Positions 51,445-62,000 of a DNA stretch of 64,000 nt are shown here, one piece after another. The notes under the pieces are model-generated. The model was not told the origin of the DNA. It saw only the letters and a list, made by a program, of their open reading frames with translations, and made no database searches. The position numbers and the translations under genes were made by a program. The number at the start of each line of letters is the position of its first letter. The stretch's first letter is position 1. The DNA is from Tetracentron sinense (taxonomy: Eukaryota > Streptophyta > Magnoliopsida > Trochodendrales > Trochodendraceae), in NCBI GenBank assembly GCA_015143295.1, contig CM026570.1, positions 11,370,047-11,434,046 on the forward strand. The letters run 5' to 3'.

Positions 51445-51949
51445 TTAGAGAGACAATCCTGAATCATCATCCTCGTCAAGAGAGGAAGTGTAAACAAAGT
51501 AGAGAGACCAAATGAGAGCAAACACGCCAAATAGAATCCACCCAAGAATGTTGTTGCTCAAACCAAAGGGAAGTCCTGTTCCTTCTGTGCTCAATCTCTC
51601 ATCCACCAGTGCAATGGCCGGGCTCGCCATTGCCGCAGCTGCCATCAATGATGCACCCATACCCACAATCGATCCTGTGTTGCATCCATATGGCTTCTCC
51701 TCCGCGGAGCACCTCACTCGCCCCCTCTTCACCATTTCCGGCAATCCTGAAAACCATGTTGATAAGGAAATATATTACCTAAACAACATCTAGAGGCATA
51801 CTTGAATTGAGATAAGCAGCAACCATCATCAAGAAGTCACCCAATATCTTACCGAGAACCGCCGAGGATGAGACCCCATTTGAACCCTTGTGCCAGAGGC
51901 CTGCGCGCGAGACTGACGAAGTCGGAATGCTCGCAGTAATGGTGGCCAT
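51445..51949 (-). CDS. psbW: Photosystem II reaction-centre protein W precursor
   Basis: Nuclear-encoded 6.1-kDa subunit of photosystem II, which helps hold PSII dimers and the PSII-LHCII supercomplex together in the thylakoid membrane. Two exons on -, 51949-51853 and 51746-51445, joined in phase, give 132 residues. The N-terminus [20 protein letters not shown] is a serine-rich stroma-targeting peptide. A hydrophobic thylakoid-transfer segment with the cleavage motif MASPAIA follows. The mature chain of about 54 residues starts [20 protein letters not shown], crosses the membrane once ([20 protein letters not shown]) and ends in the acidic tail [13 protein letters not shown]. Length and layout match plant PsbW. 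The start ATG opens the transit peptide. Confidence 0.96.
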
Positions 51950-52149
51950 TTTGTTTCAATATGGGAGAAGATGGATCAAGAGATGAGGAACTGATGCACA
52001 ATGGGTGGTCGTCTATTTCACATGTCTGAAGAAATTGACGAATTCATATTATTGGTAGAATATCTTTGTGGAATACGCCCCACAACATGGATATAATGCA
52101 TATCCTCCTCTATCTGCACATGCCCAATCATCGTCTTCCACTTGTCTTA

Positions 52150-52166
52150 TAAATAGATATATATAA
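52150..52166 (-). promoter_or_regulatory. Possible TATA box of psbW
   Basis: ATATATCTATTTATAAG-type sequence on the - strand, about 200 bases upstream of the psbW start codon. It is the only TATA-like run nearby, but the AT-rich context makes it weak evidence. Confidence 0.3.
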
Positions 52167-52169
52167 ATC

Positions 52170-53010
52170 AAGTTGATATTCTGACAATGGTGGGACCCCA
52201 TCAATAGGACGAAGTGGATGTGCAAGGAGAAACCCTGTACCGCAACAAGATGTCACATAGGGCCATCAAGGTAGTCTCCATCTCCTTTGAACAAATCTGT
52301 ATTACTCTATTGCTTCCATCAGTAAAATTAATGAGGTGTAGATGTAAACCAGTTTTTTTCAGAACAAAATTGTAGCTAAAAAAGGCATAAGACTGCACCT
52401 TAGGTGATCAAGTTTATCCTCCAACAGAGATGGTTTACTTTTCTTTTCTTTTTTGATAACGTGGATATCCTGAGCATTAAAGACTCCGACTAGTCTCACG
52501 TGCTGCATAGGGAATACCCCCACCCCATACAACTGATATTGAGGGGAGCCGAGGAATCGACCTCAAGACCTCCGGGTAATTGCCATTGCAGACTATACCC
52601 TCAATTGCTTATTACATTATCAAAGTTCAGTCTATAAATCCTACAGCCTAACAAAATGCCATCACCTGGAGGATAACAAACAAGGAGAAAAAAAAATACA
52701 TTGTCTTCTACATATGCTGTGGCACATAATAAAATGAAGTTGGGAAGAGTCCATCTATTCATCAAAACAAAAATTAGATGCTTGAAAATACAAGAATATC
52801 TGAAATGATTTCTGTGCATACCAGCCAAAAAAAAATCAGGGACTTGCTTATTTCACCTTGACTCAGCTCTAGAAGATAATTGCCGGAAAAGAAAAAAGAA
52901 ATGAAATTTACAAGAGAGAGCTTATGGGAGAAAGAATCAACTGAACATCTGTCATTGTTGGAACAAGAAGCAACAAATGTAGTTGAAGAAGAGTTACCAC
53001 TCATCACATC
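52170..53010. other. Intergenic space between psbW and the GAUT gene
   Basis: No ORF of interest. A segment near 52450-52600 with a box-B-like AGGTCGATTCCTCGG on - may be an old SINE. The right end should hold the 3' UTR of the GAUT gene. Confidence 0.35.
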
Positions 53011-53019
53011 ATATGATAA

Positions 53020-56000
53020 CTACTCGTGAATGTTGCACTGTTGCAAGTAAGGGTGGTCATAATTGATATATTTGCTCCAATAGCCCTTGTACTTTCCAAT
53101 CCCGATCTCCAACCACGGTTTCATGTTTCCATCGTAGTGAATCACTGCAGCCCGCTCAATGTCACCCCTCCCAACACCCGATTCGTATCCCAGCCCAAGG
53201 ACGTGCCATCTCCGGTCCAGAACCACTGTTTGGTTATAGAAGGTGACCAGACCCAAAGGCAAGCTCCCAGCTTTCCACAGCTGCCACTTGTCTCCCTGCA
53301 ACCCCACCCTCACAATTTTGCAAAGCAAACATTAAATTTCCACAAAAATACATCAAACTCTAGATAGAGACAGCAAAATGATGCATGATTGCACACATCA
53401 TACCATCTTCCCATATGTACTACACAAAGCATTTGATAATACACAAAAAGAAACACATGAATTTATCTCTATGTGGTGGACTCCAAACTTAAAAAGTGGA
53501 AGTTTGTCCAAAGTTCAACTATCATCCAATATGTGAGATAACAATTTTAATTTATTAATTGGTAGTTAAGTATTTAAGAATATGGAGCAGTAATGATACC
53601 CGCCCTCATAAAGAGATGTAAGGATGTGCTCCTAGTAAAGGGGAGGTCCTGGGCCCAGGCCAGGAGAGGATGTCCCAAATGGATTTAGAGAAAGTCGTCA
53701 AGGAGTGGTGATGGTGGCACACACCACTTGCATGTTGCATACAGATGCAAATCAAAACAAATATATTTATGGTATACATTAAAGATCTACATTTCCATAG
53801 AAACAAATAGATTTTAACAAAAGCACAGGCATGAAAAAGAAAAACTTTACTATAAAGAAGAACAGAAACCCATCTTTGGTGATACAAAAATAAGAAACTA
53901 CTTCTGTTGATAAAGATACTAGGACAATCCTTTCTTGGGTGTTGAAATAATTTAAGCGAGTCTGGAAACCTAGGTTCCAGAATCCAGGAAGAACAAAAGC
54001 TAATAAGCAATTTCTTTTGAGAAACCAATAAGGGAAATTTGACTAAGCAGCAAAATCATCCTTCTGAAGAGACCAAATGGTAGATAAGGTGTATTACAAG
54101 AGGACAATATAGGAATATTAATTCATCGGAATGCATGCAATATAAGTTGAGATAAACATAAGGGCATGAGTTGCCTTACCAATTGCAAGTATTTATGGTA
54201 GACAGCTGTGAGATTTCGTCTTCTCCACTCTCGCAGATCAAACAAGTTCATCCCAAATGCCCATGTGCATGCCTTGACATCAAACCTCTTCGCTACGATT
54301 GGATCTGAGAAGTTAATAACCATATCCATCTGATGAAATGATGGCTCGCCTTCCCTACAGGTCTCCACTGCTCCATTTACTTTACCCTTCATACCAACAC
54401 TCCACAATCCCCTCAGATCCCTCTGCACCACCACGTCGTGGTCAAGAAGCACAATCTTATTCAGCGCAGGGAAGACATCTGGCAGATAGAAACGAAGGTG
54501 GTTCACTGCCGAAGTGTATCTGTGGTCCCTGGACTTTTGCTTCTTCGAAATTGAACCATACTTGGAGGACAGCCATTTGAAATCATCTATGCTCTGGATC
54601 TGGATCGTGGCTTTTCCAGGAGGGTTCAAATAAAACCACATTGTAACGGCTGGGAGGTTGAGAGAATTGGTCACCACATGGAAGACGATTTTCTCTGGTT
54701 CCTGCAAATCGTTCAGTGGAATAAAATTTTATTTTCACTGAAAGTATCTCGTCAGTCTTTCACATTATCACTTTATACATTCAGTCATGGCACATAATTC
54801 ACTCAGAGCTGACTGCTTGCCAAGCAAGCATCTGACTCTAGTCTAGCTAAAGCCTGACAGCAACTGAGCAAAATGGAAAATGTTAAGACTACTCCAGCTA
54901 TCCCTGTCTTCTGACTGTTACAAATATGATAGGAAAATGAAACGACCAAACCAAGAAACAGAGTACCAAACAAAGTCGGGCAGTTTTACCATAGATACAG
55001 AGATGGTGGAGTTAACAACTACCGCACATGCAAGGACATTATCAGAGAATACAGCGTGGTGATAGAGATCTGGATCACGCAATTTGTGTTGGTTAGGGAG
55101 CTCCCGCTCCTCAGGTTGCAGGGCAAAGTAATCAGCAGTAAGTCGCATGGAGAGGCAGTGAAGGCCTTTAGGGGTAGTCCTTGAAGCAAGCTGAGCAAGA
55201 TATGCTACCTGATTCTTCTGTGTCCGAACCTGTTCTTCAGCATTGTATGTCATAGCACGGAGCTTTGTAGCCATGGCAGAGCAGTCAGTGTAAATACGAC
55301 TAGCTTTGGATAAGGACGCTTCCATGGATCTCATCCTCTGTAAAGCACTGCACAGCTCACTGGTCTTCAGATCAGAAATAGAAGTATTTTAACTCTTCAT
55401 GCCTACAACAGAAGCTATTCTACACTTCTACTTATTTTATTAAAATTTTATTACATGTGGGCATTACTTTCTCCTTTACTAATCAATTCATATGAGGTTC
55501 CTCAATATTTTTTTATTTCCTAACTATTTCCATATTAGATGCCAGAGGAGAATGAGAAGACTAGCGAATTGTGTTACCTCCTGGATAAATCTGAATCCTT
55601 GGTGGCTGCACCCACTGCTCGTTCTACCTCTTTTATCCGCACTTTCAGCTCTGTTACTAAGTAGGGGTTGCTGTCTGGTGGTGCAAAATTCAAGTATGCC
55701 TTGGCCCTAATCACCTGATCTTTCATCTCTTTTACCTTCTCATCAGTTACTCTTTGAGACTGAGACCGCACATTCAGATCTCTTCTGACAGGTGTCTGGT
55801 TAGATTGCCCCTGCTTTCAGAAAAAAAACAAAAAATAATATGCAGACTGCAATAATAAGTGAAACTTATCTATTCCACTTAACGTCGTTAATCGTTATCA
55901 AAGAACTCTTACCGACAGCTATTATTTATTAAAGAAACTCCTATCGCTTGCACTTTCTAGCCAAATTTCATGAGTTTTATAGTAGTTATTCAAATACAAG

Positions 56001-59000
56001 TTCCCATAATCCAGAAACTCTTCACGGAACTTACTAACTAACCATGTAAGAAGCCGCATGTGACAATTCATTTCTTATCAGTTTCATATCACAGTTATTC
56101 TAAGACAAGCTCCCAATATATAAAGACAGAAACAACCGTGGACAGTCATTAAATCTCACTATTCGAAAAACTTCAAAGTACCTTCTTTTCGATCTACTAG
56201 CAGCCAAAACATACTTACCCAAACCATTCAAAACACAGCTATGGGAACTGTATGAAAAGGAGACAACCACGCCCAGTTATGGATAAATGGGGTCCAGAAA
56301 CACAGGCCGCAGTTTGGGAACCATGTGAGGCCCACTTTTGCCCCCCCCCCCCTTTTTCCCATTTTGAGCTTGAAAAATAGGCCGCACTTTCCTTTAATAA
56401 AAGCCTTTGCATACACGAACCAGACAATGGGGTTAGTTGGAAAACATGTCCAACCCAATTCTAAAATTACCAAATATTCTTAGGGTAATGCTAGCTCCAC
56501 TTTCTTTTAAACTCACTTCCTTCAAGAGAAAGACATGTCTTATTGCCCTCCATTAAAAAGTAGACATGTGTTTTGCACAAACAAAATGTCCAATCAAAAA
56601 GAGAGTGAGTCTTGAAAAATAGTGGTGCTAGCATAATCCATATTCTTAACCTATTTATCTTCTAGCCTTCCCAATTTAACATATTAAAGGATTGCACAAT
56701 TTTAAAAAATTCCTATGGAGGATTGCGGACCTGATGTTGATGGTTTTGCATGCTAAAAAAAAACAAGATGTGATTCTATATGAAACAAAAACCAGGGTAG
56801 CAAAGGATTTTAAGAGCCTATAGCATCAGCTATCAGCTAAAACTTAAATTCTTTATCTTTTAGCACTTTTGTAATACCGTAGCTACATATAAGGAACCTA
56901 ATTAACTCATAACAAGTAATAATAACAAAGTTCTCCGATTTTTTCACAAAACCCGAATAATATGAGACTTTTCCGTCAAACGATCAATTCCCAAACTATT
57001 CACGACTTTTTCAAAAAGTTGCGATTTCACGAATTATTCGCGACTTTTTGAAAATGTCCCAAATAAATATCTAATATATGAAATATGTTCGTCTATAATT
57101 TTCATAATTAATAATATTTTTAATATCTTGCTCGATTTTTTCCTAATTTATTTTCAAAATTTCCAAAATTTGACAAAAAAAATGTCAAAATTTTTCCCAG
57201 ACGAATAATTCTCATACTCCGACTTGGTAACTAAGGTTGGTATCATGTTACTTTCAGTGTTTTAAAAAGCGTGTGAGGCTTATGCCTCAAGGCTCGCGTC
57301 GGGGCGAGACTTAAGGAAAACGCCTTGAGGCTCAACCAAGAGGCTTCAACCACATGAGGCTCACGCCTCAATGTGTGAGGCGCACACCTCAAACCTTGAA
57401 GCTCACTTTATGTCTATGACGTACACCTCATAACTTACTAAAATTAGGGTTCTAGACAAAACAGAGACTTAAATTATAATTTTTTTTGTTATTTGTTTCA
57501 ACTAATAACAAATAACACTTTATTTATTTTACATAAGATATTGAAAATGATGATGATGATATTGGTTTGAACTAATACTAAATTTATTTAGGCTTTTAAA
57601 ACCCTTTTGAGTCTAATTTAATATATTTCCCTAGTAGACATTGCAAAAATTTGGAGACACTGGCCTAGTTTATGACTCAAAATAGAAAGTAACTATTTAT
57701 TTGTTAAAATGAGTGAGCATGAAGTTTTCCTATGAGGCTTAAGCCTCACGCCTTGAGGCTTACGCCTCACGCATCTTGAGGTCTTAACGCCTCACCTCAC
57801 GTCTTCCCGTTTTAAAACATTGGTTACTTTCTCTTTATAATTATTAATTGTTTTTACTATTTTCGTTTTTTTTTTCTAAAGTTTCCCCAACTTTGCTGAA
57901 TTTTTTCACCTTTTCCCAAACTAGGCCCCTGCCGAAGTATTCCTGAACCCCGACTTTGTTACTAATTAATATTTGTTTTGAAAGATCTTATAGCATCAGT
58001 TATTAGCTAAAACTTACTCCGACAAGTATGGCAATCACCCTATCCGTTTCAAGTCATCGTTTTGGATCCTCTCCACGTCTTCATAGCCATTTACTAAACA
58101 TAGTTCCAACCATGCTGAGATTCTAGCTTTGCGATAGGGTCTTTTGCTATTACTTTCTTCTTCAGTATTCCCTTTCATCATTATTGAAAAAGATTGAGGA
58201 ATGCTATCAGAGGGGCATCAGGTGTTGAGACTGGCCCTTGAAAATTTGCTTGTGCAATCAAAAAGGTTCACGACTTATCTATCCAAAAGATCTCACTCTC
58301 TTGAATTCCTGGGTTGGCGAATGGGGAGGCTGATATTTGGCAAAAGAAGTGGTATCCTGGGTTATTGTTTTCTAGGATTTTGTCCTCTTATTTTGTTCAG
58401 ACTGTATTTTTTTTCTTTTTCGCTTTTCATAGTCCCCACTGGCTCCCTGCCAATCGTGGGCCTTCTTTCCTCATATATATATTCCAATATTGGTTTGGTT
58501 AACAATCAATTTTTTTTACTAAACATTGTAATCTCCCTAAAGGTATGTTCGTTTCAACAGAAAACACAAGAAAGTAAAAGAAAATCCCATTCTCTTTCAC
58601 TTTTTTGGTGTTCGCTTTACAAGAATAACCCACTTTCTTGAGAAAGTAGATTCCAAATAGTTTTTCCTTCACTTTCTTTCAAAATTTTATCCAGTAAAAG
58701 AAGCTTAATTTTGAGAGAAAACTAAGGCATGAATGTCGAGAAAAGTATATTTCCAAAATTATCCTTCACAAATGTCACATCATTAAGTATTTAACATATA
58801 AATATGCATAGCACTAATGGGCATTTTAGGAAATAAGAATTTATTTTTATTTTTACTTTCCCACCAAATTTCTTGCAAACCAAACACAGTAACACACACA
58901 AGAAATTCCCCCTTTTTTAAAACTTACTTCCTTTTCTTTTCTTCTATCCCGTTTCTTGTGAAACAAACATATCCTAAGACTATTAAATCCCACACAAACT

Positions 59001-62000
59001 TCCTTGGTTTTTACCAGTGTTTTAAAAAGCGTGCGAGGCTTACGCCTTGAGGCTCGCCTCGGGGCAAGGCTTAAGAAAAACGTCTTGAGGCTCAACCATG
59101 AGGCTTAAACCCCATGAGGCACACGCATCATGCTTTGAAGCTCGCTTTATGTCTATGGCGTACGTCTCATATATGAACTAAAATTAGGTTTAAATGTCTT
59201 TTTTTTAAAAAAATTGTTCGTTGTTTCAACTAATTTATATAGTATTTCCTATGTGTACGCATGCACCCACATGAACACACAAACACACATAATGTCCACG
59301 AATACAAATATATATATACGTATCACTCTCTCTATATATATATACTATAATCTTTCATTAACTTTTTGAATCTCTTTGCAATTTTTCTTATATTTTATTT
59401 ATTTGTTAAAATGAGGGAGCATGAAGGTTTCTTCTGAGGCTTAAGCCTTATGCCTCACGAATCTTTAGGTCTTAACACCTCACCTCACGCCTTCACATTT
59501 TAAACCATTGGTTTGTACACATACTTCCATTTAAAAAACTTCTATCCTTTCCCTCTCGTTTTGGAGACACTATCCAAAAAAAAAGGTTCTCAATTAACTG
59601 AATTGCACAATAGGCTTTTAACCCGTCTTTTCATTCTAGGTTTGGGCTACACTATCAGCACTACCAGTCAAAAAAAAAGGTTTGGGCCCGACCTACAATC
59701 CCATGGAGCAGGCTTGGGCCTGTCTCTCAAGGCCATTAAACAAATAGGTCAAGTCAATGCCCAGCTTACTTGGGCTGAATACTCGTAATATGAATCCCAA
59801 ATTTGTCCATGAATCATATTTTTACTTGAATAATTTTTCTGCTAACGATGATAAATATTATAAGCAAGGAGAAAACTCCAATGTCTCATGAGCTTCGTAT
59901 TATAAGCTTTCACATGTTCCAACTACAAAGAATTCTTTCACAACATGGGTGTAAAGCAATCATAATTCATAAGTGTAAAGCCTATGTAACACAGCTCAGA
60001 TTTCACCAGACCATTTATTGGGAAGCTGTGGGGAACCAAATTGGACTTCATCAATCAATATCAATCCTCAACATAAATTAGGAAATTCATATTTCAATTT
60101 CAAATGGCAACCCTAAGAAACAATTTGCCTTCCTCTCCTTTCTCCTCCCGTTCTGCTTACCTTAATGTCTCTTATGTAATGCTTATGTCTGCAGAATCTT
60201 TCAGCCTTGAAAACCACACCCAAAAAAAAAAAATCCTAGAACTATGTCGCATCACATTCTCTCTTAAAACTGAACACTAATATTTTATTACCTAAAAACC
60301 TATCCTATATCACTCAATAGATATTTTACCTCAAACCTCAAAACCTACTCTATTTCATTCAATATTGGGACCATCAATAAATAACTTTTTGGTATCAGAA
60401 TAAGTTCAGAGCCTTCCATATAGACATTTGACATTCTTGAATCATGTTGGGCATGATTGAACCTTACTCTAGCCTATTAGCAGTGAAGAAAGAGGAGTTT
60501 GTTGTGTTGGAAGGTCGCATAGTCGAACTGCAAGCAAGTCATGAAGATATTTACAGAAACAATGGCCAGGTTTGTTGCTTCCTAAGAAGAAGCAATCCAA
60601 GAAGTTCAAGAAATTAAGTTATATTGAGATGATGAATCTAACGAAAAATTTCATAGAGCAAAACTTAATTCCAGAGCAACAGATGTCCACATGAGGAAAG
60701 TGAAGCCCAAGTCTCATAGCTTGGACATGATCATCATCAACCCTTAAAGCTGTAGAGTTGAACCGATCCTCCCTAATTATGTGGGAAGAAAACCACAAGA
60801 TCAAGGTGTGAATGGTGTATATGATTACAAAGTTGGGTCATGCGGTGGTCAATACCACTAATGCTCCAAAAAGGATTTACAAAATTTCACAAGGCGTGAT
60901 AAAGAAAAGAACTCTTCTGAGAATTCAGAAAGAACAAGAAGATAGATTTGATGGGGTAAAAGTATCATCCAGACCAATGAAGATGGTGCAGCCCGGACTG
61001 TCATCCGAACATCCAATCCAAATTCCATCATAATGCCCACAAGGTCAAAATTCTCCTCTAATTTTGTTTGCATCCATAGTGCACATATAATGCTTCTTAT
61101 GCAGACCAAGTTGCATATCATAAGAATGTCTATTTTAATCCAAATTCAATCATAATGCTCACAAGGTCAAAATCCTCCTCTGATTTTGTTTGCATCCAGA
61201 GTGCACATGTAATGGTACTTATGCTGGCCAAGTTGCATATCATATCAAAGTCTTTTTATCATCACCAAAATATTTCAATGTGTAACTAAAAATTTCCATT
61301 CAACGAATACCAAAGACGGCACCAGTGCAAAGGTGTGAGTTGGTACATTTGATGGCTCTAAATGGGCAAGATGAAGGCCAAAAAGGACATGGATAGAGCC
61401 GCCAGTGAGAAAATATTTGATAGCACACGCCTTAACCAAATATATGGCTCTTGATGGACTAGAATGGCATAACAGGTTTCATGTTGCCAACCTCAAATAG
61501 TTAGGATAAGACACTAACAAAGAAGAACATAAAATTTTACAAAAGATGGGCAAAAGCATTCCCACAATAGGGAAAATAATCTACATTAATTAACAAAATC
61601 CACATCATCATAGTGGAAATCAAATTTCCCTAAGGTCATGAGGGAAAATTCACATCATGTGAAGAAAGAAGTAAAAAAAAAGAGCACTTGTCTCTAACAA
61701 CCGAGCGATGAATGAACGAAAAGATGGTTCCCTCATGAGTCTTGCAAATAACACACCTATTTGGCACTGTCATACTCCATAAGATTATAAAGTGTCAACA
61801 CTTTCTCCAATGCAACCATCTAAATTAAGGTTGTCACTCTAGAGGAGGGGCTAATTTCCCCCCAAGTCTTTGGGGTTGGGAGCTTTCTCCAAAATCGTCC
61901 ATCATTGAGACTGAAAATGAACAAATGGAGAAGACACCGAACTCTATTGCAAACCCAAGAATCCTTTCAGAAGAAAGGTGTCTATTTACTGAATTTTAGC

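Noticed and set aside
52450-52600. Possible SINE on - between psbW and GAUT
   Set aside because: A box-B-like word is present, but no box A or tail could be placed.
53606-54028. 140-codon open frame on - between GAUT exons
   Set aside because: It falls inside the intron 53296-54179, has no family resemblance, and the flanking exons join in phase without it.
56810-58010. ATAGCATCAG-TAT-AGCTAAAACTTA seen on both sides of the first hAT MITE
   Set aside because: The two copies (about 56820 and 57976) hint at a larger element, but the sequence between showed no matching ends.
58201-58641. 146-codon open frame on + in the GAUT intron
   Set aside because: It overlaps a broken LINE RNase H remnant whose motifs lie in other frames. 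The long frame itself gives a hydrophobic, T-rich chance translation.
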